From NCBI GenBank assembly GCA_965116345.1, contig OZ220680.1:930001-994000 (forward strand): a stretch of DNA of 64,000 nucleotides. The letters are read 5' to 3'. The translations under genes were made by a program, and so were the position numbers. Source of the stretch: VXYL01 sp965116345. GTDB taxonomy: Bacteria; Pseudomonadota; Gammaproteobacteria; Pseudomonadales; Azotimanducaceae. This document shows positions 28,421 to 36,443 of this stretch, piece by piece (within the stretch, counting starts at the first letter, position 1; each line of letters opens with the position of its first letter). Below the pieces are notes generated by a model. The model was not told the origin of the DNA. It did no database searches and was given only the letters and a program-made list of their open reading frames with translations.

Positions 28421-28429
28421 ATTCTAGCA
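28421..28429 (-). promoter_or_regulatory. Candidate prfB extended -10 promoter
   Basis: TGCTAGAAT (TGn plus TAGAAT), placing transcription start ~22 nt before ATG 28392. No clear -35. The same motif precedes rpsP. Confidence 0.5.
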
Positions 28430-28438
28430 GTCCGTTGG

Positions 28439-28578
28439 ACTCGCCGCGCCAGCGGCGAAGTCCCACGGGGTGATAGGCGGCTTGGGCTGGGGCAGCAGGC
28501 GTCGACCGCCAGGTCGGCGGATGCTGTGGCGCTAGCAGCCCCTCGCACTCGCCGCGCCAGCGGCGAAGTCCCACGGGG
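28439..28578. repeat. Two 32-bp direct repeats, each a palindrome
   Basis: Copies at 28439-28470 and 28547-28578 are identical, starting ACTCGCCGCGCCAGCGGCGA. Each contains a hairpin (ACTCGCCGC / GCGGCGAAGT, slightly imperfect). They lie in the spacer upstream of prfB. Confidence 0.8.
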
Positions 28579-28686
28579 GCGTCGCTGGGGCTTGGGGTAT
28601 GCGACGACGGGCGGGTGCTGTCCGCCAAGGCCAATCGCACCGCGCCCGCAGTAATATAGCCCCGAACGTTCCTTGCGATCACCAAC

Positions 28687-28914
28687 ATGCAGCACCGCCA
28701 TCTGAACCACGAAGGCTATACGGCTGCCGCCATCGACGACATCATCTCTCGTGGTCGGTGGGACGACTGGGCAGACTTGAGGCGGGCCTCACTCGACGAT
28801 CCCGGCTTGCTCGACAGGATCGAGCGCGTCTGCGCGGCGCAGATCGACGACCCCTACGCACAACGGCACCACTTCTGGATGAACCATGTCCGCTTCCGAC
28901 GAACCGTTTCCTGA
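28687..28914 (+). CDS. Small protein paired with nucleotidyltransferase (putative antitoxin)
   Basis: 75 residues from ATG 28687 (MQHRHLNHEGYTAAAIDDI to NHVRFRRTVS). I do not recognise a domain. It overlaps the following nucleotidyltransferase gene by 29 bp, as in many toxin-antitoxin pairs. Acidic/arginine-mixed composition (RGRWDDWADLRRASLDDPGLLDRIERV) suggests a helical protein. The antitoxin role is inferred only from size, overlap and partner. Confidence 0.65.
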   Translation: MQHRHLNHEGYTAAAIDDIISRGRWDDWADLRRASLDDPGLLDRIERVCAAQIDDPYAQRHHFWMNHVRFRRTVS

Positions 28915-29584
28915 TTGGGAGGTCGTGCTGTCGTCTGCTGCCCGGCCGCAGCGGATTCTGCCCGATGCCGTCCTTGTCGGCGGCACGGCGGCCGCGATCC
29001 ACGCAGAACACCGGCTGTCCCGAGATGCCGACCATGTCCTGGCGGATCTTCGAACTCGGTTCGAGGAGGTGCTCGCCCAACTCGAATCGGTTGCCGGATG
29101 GCGAACCGCGCGGACACGCCGTCCCGTGTTGATTCTCGGCAGTCTCGACGGCATCGAGACCGGTGTGCGGCAGCTCATTCGGGATGAACCGTTGGCGACC
29201 ACGACCGTCGATGTCCGGGGCGTCCCGCTGACGGTTCCCACCGAGGCCGAGAAACTCCGCATCAAGGGTGTATTGATACTCAAACGCAACGCGACCCGGG
29301 ACTATCTGGATTTCGCCGCGCTCGCGGAACACCTCGGCGACGACGGGATGGGAGAGGCTTTTCGTCCTTTCGATCGGCTCTACCGACAGGACAACGACGA
29401 GTCGCCCCTCCAACAGTTGCAGGCCCAACTGGCCAACGCGGTGCCCTACGACCTGGACGAGTCCAAGCTGTCCGAGGACCGGCATCTGGCGTCACGCTGG
29501 CACGACTGGGAGACGGTAAAGTCGACCTGCGCCCGAATTGCCAACGCGACTTTCGAGCACGTCTGCGATTCCGGCGGGGGTTGA
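28886..29584 (+). CDS. AbiEii/AbiGii-like nucleotidyltransferase (putative toxin)
   Basis: 232 residues. The polymerase-beta-type nucleotidyltransferase core reads VLVGGTAAAIHAEHRLSRDAD, matching the GG-T-A-x6-R-x-S-x-D-x-D pattern of AbiEii-type toxins. VPTEAEKLRIKGVLILKRNATRDYLDFAAL is the typical second block with K and D. It might instead be a non-toxic DUF-type nucleotidyltransferase. The 29-bp overlap with the small upstream gene supports a TA-like unit. Convergent with recJ. Confidence 0.78.
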   Translation: MSASDEPFPDWEVVLSSAARPQRILPDAVLVGGTAAAIHAEHRLSRDADHVLADLRTRFEEVLAQLESVAGWRTARTRRPVLILGSLDGIETGVRQLIRDEPLATTTVDVRGVPLTVPTEAEKLRIKGVLILKRNATRDYLDFAALAEHLGDDGMGEAFRPFDRLYRQDNDESPLQQLQAQLANAVPYDLDESKLSEDRHLASRWHDWETVKSTCARIANATFEHVCDSGGG

Positions 29585-29625
29585 CGCCGACGGCGAGTTC
29601 CGCGCGCACGGAACCCGGAGCACGA

Positions 29626-31320
29626 TCAGCAGGTTTCGAGTTTCTTGACCTCCAACTGCAGGGTGTCGTTGGGACCGTAGTCGTTGACACCGAGGCGGTA
29701 CACCACGCTTACGCGGCTGCCGGAAACCGGTTCCTGGTTGAAGGCGATGGCGTCGGCTACGCGGCCGTCGCGTTTGAGCGTCAACTTGAGATGGCGTTCG
29801 CCGACGACGCGTTGCATGACGACGTCGAACTCGCCGTGGAACAACGGCTCCTCGAACCCCTGTCCCCACGGCCCGTAGGCCGCTATGGAACGGGCATTGT
29901 CGATCTTGAGGTCGTCGCCCGCGAGTTCGCCGTCGGTGAGAATGACGCCGGCGAGGTCGCGTTCACTTACGCGGCTCGAGACGGCCTCGTTGAACGCGTT
30001 CCGGAAACGTTCCAGTTGGGCTCGCTTGAGGCTCAGACCCGCCGCCATGGCGTGGCCGCCGTAGGGTCCGATCATTCCCGGGTAGCGGGCAGCGCAGTCG
30101 GCGATGGCATCGCGGATGTGCAGACCCTGGATCGACCGCGCCGAACCCTTGAGTTCCCCGGGGTTCGTCCCACCGTCGGCAAAGACGATGGCGGGGCGGT
30201 GGTAGCGTTCACGCAAGCGGCCGGCGACGATGCCAATGATCCCCTGGTGCCAACCCTCCTGGTAGACGCAGATGGCAACGTCGTCGCCGACCTTCGCCGT
30301 GTCGACGAGTCCCACCGCCTCGTCGACCATGCCGACCTCAATCTCCCGCCGGGTCCGGTTGTACTTGTCCAATACCTCGGCCAACGAGTGGGCCTTGGCA
30401 TCGTCCTCCGCCAGAAGGCATTGGATGCCGATGGACATGTCATCCAGGCGTCCAGCGGCGTTCAGCCGGGGTCCGATGGCGAAGCCTAGATCCTGGGCTG
30501 TCAGCCCGCTGGCCACGCGTCCGGAAACCTCGACCAGGGAGCGGATTCCGGCCCGCGCGCGCCCCGAGCGGATCCGCCGCAGACCCTGGTGAACGAGGAT
30601 GCGGTTGTTGCGGTCGAGAGGGACCACGTCCGCCACCGTGCCGAGTGCCACCAGATCGAGCCAGTCCGCCAGATTCGGCACGCCGATCCCCCGACTCGTG
30701 AAGTGGCCCGCTTCGCGGAGTCGGCTCCGCAACACCGCCATCACGTAGAAGGCCACACCCACGCCGGCCAGGTTGGGGCTGGGAAAGGACGAGTCCGCGA
30801 GATTCGGATTCACCATGGCGTACGCAGGCGGCAGCCCGCTGCCCGGCAGATGGTGATCCGTGACGATCACATCCACGCCATGCTCCTGGGCAAGGGTCAC
30901 GCCCTCGACGCTCGACACGCCGTTGTCCACGGTGACGATCACCTCGGGTTGTCGTTGCAGCGCGACCTCCACGAGTTCGGGAGTCAATCCGTAGCCGAAG
31001 TCGAAACGGTTGGGGACGAGGAAGTCCACCTCGCGGGCGCCGAACGCGCGCAGCGCCGAGACGCACAACGCCGAGGCGGTGGCCCCGTCGGCGTCGAAAT
31101 CGCCGCAAACCAGGATGCGTTCGTCCCCCGCCACGGCCCTCGCAAGGCGGCTGGACGCATCGCCGATCCCCGGTAGCGATTCGGGTGACAGCACGCCGCC
31201 GAGCGAGAGGTCGAGGTCCGCTTGGCGGGTCGCGCCCCGCGACGCCAAGGCATCGCGAAGGAAAGCGGGCAGGTTCGCACCAAGTTCGGATGGACGCTGG
31301 GGCCTGGACTCGACGATCAC
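29626..31320 (-). CDS. recJ: Single-stranded-DNA-specific exonuclease RecJ
   Basis: 564 residues, close to E. coli (577). 5'-3' exonuclease of RecF-pathway and mismatch repair. DHH-phosphoesterase motifs: CGDFDADGATASAL, VTVDNGVSS, VTDHHLPG and, in DHHA1, GPYGGHAMAAGLSL. Start GTG 31320. recJ-prfB-lysS is a conserved neighbourhood; here the TA-like pair lies between recJ and prfB. Confidence 0.96.
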   Translation of the reverse strand: MIVESRPQRPSELGANLPAFLRDALASRGATRQADLDLSLGGVLSPESLPGIGDASSRLARAVAGDERILVCGDFDADGATASALCVSALRAFGAREVDFLVPNRFDFGYGLTPELVEVALQRQPEVIVTVDNGVSSVEGVTLAQEHGVDVIVTDHHLPGSGLPPAYAMVNPNLADSSFPSPNLAGVGVAFYVMAVLRSRLREAGHFTSRGIGVPNLADWLDLVALGTVADVVPLDRNNRILVHQGLRRIRSGRARAGIRSLVEVSGRVASGLTAQDLGFAIGPRLNAAGRLDDMSIGIQCLLAEDDAKAHSLAEVLDKYNRTRREIEVGMVDEAVGLVDTAKVGDDVAICVYQEGWHQGIIGIVAGRLRERYHRPAIVFADGGTNPGELKGSARSIQGLHIRDAIADCAARYPGMIGPYGGHAMAAGLSLKRAQLERFRNAFNEAVSSRVSERDLAGVILTDGELAGDDLKIDNARSIAAYGPWGQGFEEPLFHGEFDVVMQRVVGERHLKLTLKRDGRVADAIAFNQEPVSGSRVSVVYRLGVNDYGPNDTLQLEVKKLETC

Positions 31321-31636
31321 TTGCGGGCAACCCGGGATGATGACCCACCATGTCGCAAACCCGGTGGCGGTTCAAGAAAAACGAGGCTTGGCAGTAGTGA
31401 ACCTGAAGCGGCGAGGACGCGGCGGGGCGTCGTACGAATGCGGGCGACGACAAGCGTCGCCCCTACGGGGCCGATTGACGCCCTTGGGGTGGGTCGCTAC
31501 GGTGTCTAGATGGATGTCCTACCACGACCCACAAGGGTGGAGAGACCGTCGTGAAGATCACTGGAATCGACACGTTTGTAGTCGATGCCGGCTGGCGTCT
31601 GCGGCCGCCCCGATTGGACGGTGCCGAGGTGGAATC
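31321..31636. other. recJ / enolase-superfamily divergent spacer
   Basis: 316 bp without an intact gene. It holds a REP-like hairpin at 31442-31462 (GGGCGACG-ACAAG-CGTCGCCC, extending with CTAC to 31466) and, from 31549, a duplicate of the first 49 bp of the downstream gene. Translating from GTG 31551 gives only 29 residues before TGA. Confidence 0.6.
31442..31466. repeat. REP-like hairpin unit
   Basis: A single copy of the 25-bp unit found twice at 17458-17542. The reverse complement differs from that unit at two stem positions, C to G and G to C, which keep the stem paired. Confidence 0.7.
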
Positions 31637-31683
31637 GTGAAGATCACTGGAATCGACACGTTTGTAGTCGATGCCGGCTGGCG
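31549..31683 (+). repeat. 49-bp direct duplication of a gene start
   Basis: 31549-31597 and 31635-31683 are identical (TCGTGAAGATCACTGGAATC and on). The offset is 86 bp, so the first copy is out of frame with the second and ends at TGA after 29 codons. The second copy is the intact gene start. Confidence 0.95.
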
Positions 31684-32869
31684 GCCGTGGCAGTTCGTCG
31701 CGGTACGCACCGACGAGGGTCTGACGGGCTACGGCGAGTGCTCCGACGGTCGCATGCCGTACAGCGTGGTGGGCGCCGCCAAGGAATTCGAGGCCATCCT
31801 CCTCGACCAGGATCCCCGTCCGGTGGAGGCGCGCTATTGGGACATGTATCGCATGTCTCGGCAGAGCCCCGGCGGCCTTGCCGCGAAGGCGATCGCCGGC
31901 GTCGAACTGGCACTATGGGATATCAAGGCCAAGGCACTTGGGATTCCCGTCTACTCCCTGTTCGGCGGCCCCATGCGCACAAGCCAGCGGGTGTACTGGT
32001 CGCACTGCGGATCCTCCCGGGCCGGCAACCACGAGATCATCGGCGTGCCGCCGCTCAGAACCTGGGACGACATCACGGCGCTCGGGCGTGAAGTCGTCGA
32101 CCGCGGGTTCACGGCGCTGAAGACCAACATTATCTTTCCCGGCGAGGTCGCGCGCACCTACCGCCCGGGCTTCGGCGGCGGCGAAGGCACCACGGACGGC
32201 ACGGTCGACAACGCCCTGATCGATCACATCCGCACCCAGATCGGGACCTTCCGCGACGCCGTCGGCCCCCACGTGGACATCGCTCTCGACCTCAACTTCA
32301 ACTTCCGCGTCGAAGCCGCCAAACGCATCTGCCGGGCACTCGAGGACATGCGCATGATGTGGGTGGAGGTCGACATGTACGAACCGGACGGCCTGCGGGA
32401 GGTCCGCGAGTCCACCAGCGTCCCCATCTGCTCCGGCGAGAACCTGTTCACCTCCCGTGACTATCGCCGCTACTTCGAGGCCCGTGCCATGGACGTGTGC
32501 ATGGTCGACGTCCCCTGGAACGGCTTCGCGAACTCCAAGCGGGTCGCCGACATGGCCGAGACCTTCGAGATCAACTGCGCGCCGCACAACTACTACAGCC
32601 ACCTTTCCACGTTGCACTCGCTGCACCTCTGCGCGGTTCTGCCCAACGTGCGCATCTGCGAGATCGACATCGACGACGTCCCCTGGAAGGACGACTTGGT
32701 TACCCAACCACTCGAATTCGACCAAGGTCGGGTGACCATTCCGGACCGGCCCGGCTGGGGCGCCGACCTCAACGAAGAGGTCGCCCGGGACCACGTCTGG
32801 CCGCGAGGCCGGCCGCCCGGCTACTGGTCCGGTCCAAGCGAGCGCCAGCGCGTACGCCCTTCTTCATGA
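31637..32869 (+). CDS. Mandelate racemase/muconate lactonizing enzyme family protein
   Basis: 410 residues, enolase superfamily. N-terminal capping domain (KITGIDTFVVDAGW; TDEGLTGYGECSDG), then the barrel. Candidate active-site residues: K162 in ALKTN, metal ligands D218 (DLN), E244 (WVEVD) and E268 (SGEN), and H317 in CAPHNYYSH. These fit acid-sugar dehydratases or racemases, but I cannot assign a substrate. Start GTG 31637 is the second of two duplicated copies. Stop overlaps pyk as ATGA. Confidence 0.88.
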   Translation: MKITGIDTFVVDAGWRPWQFVAVRTDEGLTGYGECSDGRMPYSVVGAAKEFEAILLDQDPRPVEARYWDMYRMSRQSPGGLAAKAIAGVELALWDIKAKALGIPVYSLFGGPMRTSQRVYWSHCGSSRAGNHEIIGVPPLRTWDDITALGREVVDRGFTALKTNIIFPGEVARTYRPGFGGGEGTTDGTVDNALIDHIRTQIGTFRDAVGPHVDIALDLNFNFRVEAAKRICRALEDMRMMWVEVDMYEPDGLREVRESTSVPICSGENLFTSRDYRRYFEARAMDVCMVDVPWNGFANSKRVADMAETFEINCAPHNYYSHLSTLHSLHLCAVLPNVRICEIDIDDVPWKDDLVTQPLEFDQGRVTIPDRPGWGADLNEEVARDHVWPRGRPPGYWSGPSERQRVRPSS

Positions 32870-34287
32870 CTTCCGATCGCCGCCAGACCAAGATCATCTG
32901 CACCGTGGGTCCCGCGACCGGATCCTACGATGGCATTCAACGTCTCTACGACGCCGGTATGTCGGTGGTCCGGCTCAACATGTCCCACGCGAGCCAGGCC
33001 GAGGCAGCCGATCTCATCCACTGGGTGAAGACCTTGAACCGCAAGGTTCAATACCCGATGCCGATTATGCTCGACACCCAGGGGCCCGAGATCCGCACCG
33101 GGGCCATGGCGGCGCCGTTGCAGCTACGGGCCGGGCAGACCATCTTCCTCGATACCGAGCCCCATGCCGAGGGTGACGTGCCCTCGATCGAGGTGAACTA
33201 TCCGGGATTGACCGAAGCCGTCGCCACGGGCGACCGGGTACGCCTCGACAACGGTCTGATCAACGTGCGCGTTGTCGCCAAGACCCCGAACCGGCTCGAG
33301 TGTCACGTCATCGACGGCGGCGAGCTGGGCGGTCGCAAACACGTCAACCTGCCGGGAATCGAGGTCAAGCTGGCGTCGATCACCGCCAAGGACCGGGAGG
33401 ACATCACTTTCGGAGTCGACCAGGAAATCGACTTCATCGCGCTGTCCTTCGTCCGCTCGGCAGCCGACGTCGCCGAACTGCGCGAGTTGATCGGGCCGAG
33501 GGCCAGCCGATCCATAAAGGTGATCGCCAAGATCGAGAACACCGAGGGTGTGCGCAACGCGGAGGAGATCGCCCACGCCGCCGACGGTGTGATGGTCGCG
33601 CGCGGCGACCTCGGCATCGAGACGGACATCGCGACCCTGCCCATCGTCCAGCGACGCCTGCTGGAGACATGCGCCCGTCTCGGCAAGCGCTGCATCGTCG
33701 CCACGCACCTCATGGAGTCCATGATCGAGAACCCCATACCGACGCGCGCCGAGGTCACCGATGTCGCCAACGCGGTCTACGAGGGGGCCGACGCGATCAT
33801 GCTGTCCGGCGAGACCAGCATCGGCGCCTACCCCTACCGGTGCGTCGAGCAACTGGCCAACATCGCCCAGGCCAGCGAACGACAACGCGGATTCGCGCTG
33901 CACGAGTCGCTGGCCAACGACACGGCGAAACAGCACCTCGCAACATCGGCCGCCAGACTCGCCGAGGCGATCCATGCCGCCGGCATCGTGGTCATCACAA
34001 GGCGCGGCATAACCGCCGATTTGGTCACCAACTGCCACCCCGAACACGTGCCGATCTTCGCCTTCACGAACACCAGCCAGACCCGCCGCCGACTGATGCT
34101 CAACCGGGGCGTGTTCGCCTACAGGACATCGTTCAGCAGCGATCCCGAGAAGACGATCCGCACGGCGCTGGCCGTTCTCCGCGACCGCGAAGGCATCGCC
34201 CCAACCGAGTCGGTGGTGGTCATCTCCGACGTGCTTGCCGAAACCGCCGTCGACGCGATCCAGCTCCGCAAGGTGGGCGAGGACTGA
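32866..34287 (+). CDS. pyk: Pyruvate kinase
   Basis: 473 residues; makes pyruvate and ATP from PEP and ADP. Starts RRQTKIICTVGPATGSYDGIQR; contains VIAKIENTEGVRNAEEI (catalytic Lys and Glu ligand), MVARGDLGIE, and IMLSGETSIGAYP. The C-terminal domain is present (VFAYRTSFSSDPEKTIRTAL). ATG 32866 overlaps the preceding stop as ATGA. Ends 24 bp from convergent hom. The pair with a sugar-acid-type enzyme may feed a pyruvate-yielding pathway (inference). Confidence 0.95.
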   Translation: MTSDRRQTKIICTVGPATGSYDGIQRLYDAGMSVVRLNMSHASQAEAADLIHWVKTLNRKVQYPMPIMLDTQGPEIRTGAMAAPLQLRAGQTIFLDTEPHAEGDVPSIEVNYPGLTEAVATGDRVRLDNGLINVRVVAKTPNRLECHVIDGGELGGRKHVNLPGIEVKLASITAKDREDITFGVDQEIDFIALSFVRSAADVAELRELIGPRASRSIKVIAKIENTEGVRNAEEIAHAADGVMVARGDLGIETDIATLPIVQRRLLETCARLGKRCIVATHLMESMIENPIPTRAEVTDVANAVYEGADAIMLSGETSIGAYPYRCVEQLANIAQASERQRGFALHESLANDTAKQHLATSAARLAEAIHAAGIVVITRRGITADLVTNCHPEHVPIFAFTNTSQTRRRLMLNRGVFAYRTSFSSDPEKTIRTALAVLRDREGIAPTESVVVISDVLAETAVDAIQLRKVGED

Positions 34288-34311
34288 CGCCCAAGGGGTC
34301 CCGCTGGGGCG

Positions 34312-35670
34312 CTACGGGCCCAGCATCATCGCCGACAAGTCGGCCACGCGGATCCTGGCGATGGGGCCACTGACGCCCGACAGGTTGCCCAATTCAGCGA
34401 CAGCGACCTCCACTTCGGTCTCCGCCACCTCGTCGGTCAGGATGACGATCGGCACCCACGGTTCCTCGCCCGAACGTATGGCCCGGGGACGCTGAATGAC
34501 CGCCTCGATGGAGATCCGGTGGCGGCTAAGGACATCGGCGACCTCGGCGAACACCCCCGGCTGATCGATCGCCGGGATCTTCAGGTAGTGGGGACAGACC
34601 ACGCCCGCGAGGCCCAGGCTCGGCAGTTCCTGGGTCGCCGGGACCGGCACCGGAAGCGTACCGCGCGCCAGTTCCACAAGGTCCGCGACAACCGCCGATG
34701 CGCTGGGCATTCCGCCCGCCCCCGGACCCATGTGGAGAGTTGCGCCGACCGCGTCGCCGTGCACCATGACGGCGTTCATGACGCCCGACACCTTGGCGAG
34801 CAACTCCGACTCCGGAACGAGTGCCGGGTGCACACGCGCCTCGATGCCGTCCTCGCGTCGCCGGGCGATGCCGAGATGCTTGATGGAGAAGCCGAGTTCG
34901 CGGGCGTAGCGGATATCCTCGACATCCACGTTGGCTATGCCCTCGACGTAGACCCCGGCGACATCGATACCGGTACCGAAGGCCAAGGCGGCGAGAATCG
35001 CGAGCTTCTGCGCGGCATCGATGCCCTCCACATCGAACGTCGGATCCGGCTCCGCGTAGCCTAGCCTCTGGGCCGCCGCAAGCGCGCCCGCGAAGTCCTG
35101 GCCGTCATCCTCCATGGCGGTCAGGATGTAGTTGGAAGTCCCGTTGACGATCCCTGCCAAGGCTTCGACCCGGTTCGCGGCGAGACCCTTGTGCAACGCA
35201 TTGACGATGGGTATGCCGCCCGCCACCGACGCTTCGTAGCCGAGCGCGACACCGTTGCGGCAAGCCGCGGCGAACAGTTCGTTGCCGCGACCGGCGAGCA
35301 GCGCCTTGTTGGCGGTGACGACATGCCGCCCGGCGGCGATGGCGGTCTCGACGACCTCGCCGGCATCGCCCTCGCCACCGATCAACTCGACCAGGACATC
35401 CACGTCGGCGGCATTGAGCGACGCCAAGTCCGTATCGAACGTCGCGCCGCCGAGATCGATTTCCGGTTTGGGCGTGCGGCTGGCGACGCGCACCAGGTGG
35501 ATGGCGCGACCCGCGCGTCGGGCCAGGAGTTCCCGGTCCCGCACCAGAAGCCTGACCACGCTGGCGCCGACCGTGCCAAGGCCCGCCAACCCCACCCGTA
35601 GGGGCGACCGCGCACCCTGGCTGGCGCGTCGTGGTCGTCCCTCCCGGTCAACGCAATCGGCGGCGGTCAC
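34312..35670 (-). CDS. hom: Homoserine dehydrogenase
   Basis: 452 residues; reduces aspartate semialdehyde to homoserine for threonine and methionine. NAD(P) site VGLAGLGTVGASVV, catalytic region GIVNGTSNYILTAM and FDVEGIDAAQKLAILAALAFG, C-terminal ACT domain (IPAIDQPGVFAEVADVLSRHRIS). GTG 35670 overlaps the dsbC TAG by one base. Its first ~25 residues (DREGRPRRASQGARSP) are encoded across a REP-like hairpin, so they may not be part of the functional protein; no later start is obvious. thrC does not follow. Confidence 0.94.
   Translation of the reverse strand: MTAADCVDREGRPRRASQGARSPLRVGLAGLGTVGASVVRLLVRDRELLARRAGRAIHLVRVASRTPKPEIDLGGATFDTDLASLNAADVDVLVELIGGEGDAGEVVETAIAAGRHVVTANKALLAGRGNELFAAACRNGVALGYEASVAGGIPIVNALHKGLAANRVEALAGIVNGTSNYILTAMEDDGQDFAGALAAAQRLGYAEPDPTFDVEGIDAAQKLAILAALAFGTGIDVAGVYVEGIANVDVEDIRYARELGFSIKHLGIARRREDGIEARVHPALVPESELLAKVSGVMNAVMVHGDAVGATLHMGPGAGGMPSASAVVADLVELARGTLPVPVPATQELPSLGLAGVVCPHYLKIPAIDQPGVFAEVADVLSRHRISIEAVIQRPRAIRSGEEPWVPIVILTDEVAETEVEVAVAELGNLSGVSGPIARIRVADLSAMMLGP
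35598..35640. repeat. REP-like unit inside the 5' end of hom
   Basis: Begins GTAGGGGCGACC and ends GTGGTCGTCC, with an inner GC-rich stem (CCGCGC / GCGCG). It matches the 25-bp unit at 17458 with a longer loop region. It lies within the open frame of hom. Confidence 0.6.
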
Positions 35671-36413
35671 TAGAGACCCAGCGCCGCAGCGAGTTGCTCG
35701 GGGGGCGCGTATCCGGGAAGCATGGTGCCGTCCGGCAGCAGTATGGAGGGCGTACCGGAAATGCCCAACGTCTGTCCCAACTCGTACTGCACACCCACCG
35801 GATGGTCCTCACAGTAGCTCTCCGGTATGCCTTCACCCCGTTTGAGGGCGGTCAGCGCGCCCCGGGGATCCTCGGCACACCATGCGGACACCATCTTGTC
35901 GTAGGTCGGCGTACCGATTCCCGACCTAGGGAAGGCCAGATAACGGACCTCGATGCCTCGGTCGTTGTAGCCGGCGATGTCCTGATGCAGCCTGCGACAA
36001 TAGCCGCAGTCGGTGTCCGTGAACACGAGCACCGAGGCCAGCGTGTCCCCCTCGGGCGCGAAGGCGATGGTGCGTGCCGGGTCGATCTCGGCCGCGATCC
36101 TGCGCCGCTCGACCGCGTTCTGCTCTTCGGTGAGGTTGACCAGACCGGTGTCGCGGGCTTCGTACAGGCTTCCGGCGATAAGATAGCGTGCGTCTTCGGT
36201 GACGTAGATCGCGCCGCCATCGACCATCACTTCATACATTCCGGGCACCCTGGACGGTTGCACACTGCGCACCTCCAACCCAGTCTCAAGCGCTTCGAAA
36301 CGCGTCTTGAACTCCGCCGTCGACGACTCATCGTCCGCTGCCGATTGGGCCGCGGCCAGGACACCCCCCGCGCAGATGGCCAGCAAGCGGACTCGTGCTC
36401 GGTACTGGATCAA
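35670..36413 (-). CDS. dsbC: Thiol:disulfide interchange protein DsbC
   Basis: 247 residues; periplasmic disulfide isomerase. Signal peptide (LLAICAGGVLAAAQSA), N-terminal dimerisation domain (RFEALETGLEVRSVQPS; PGMYEVMVDGGAIYVTEDARYLI), thioredoxin domain with active-site CGYC in TDTDCGYCRRLHQDI, and a cis-Pro loop SGTPSILLPDG. The xerD-dsbC-hom order is as in pseudomonads. Confidence 0.95.
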   Translation of the reverse strand: MIQYRARVRLLAICAGGVLAAAQSAADDESSTAEFKTRFEALETGLEVRSVQPSRVPGMYEVMVDGGAIYVTEDARYLIAGSLYEARDTGLVNLTEEQNAVERRRIAAEIDPARTIAFAPEGDTLASVLVFTDTDCGYCRRLHQDIAGYNDRGIEVRYLAFPRSGIGTPTYDKMVSAWCAEDPRGALTALKRGEGIPESYCEDHPVGVQYELGQTLGISGTPSILLPDGTMLPGYAPPEQLAAALGL

Positions 36414-36443
36414 GGGGACCTCCGGATCATGGCTTGTTCGACA

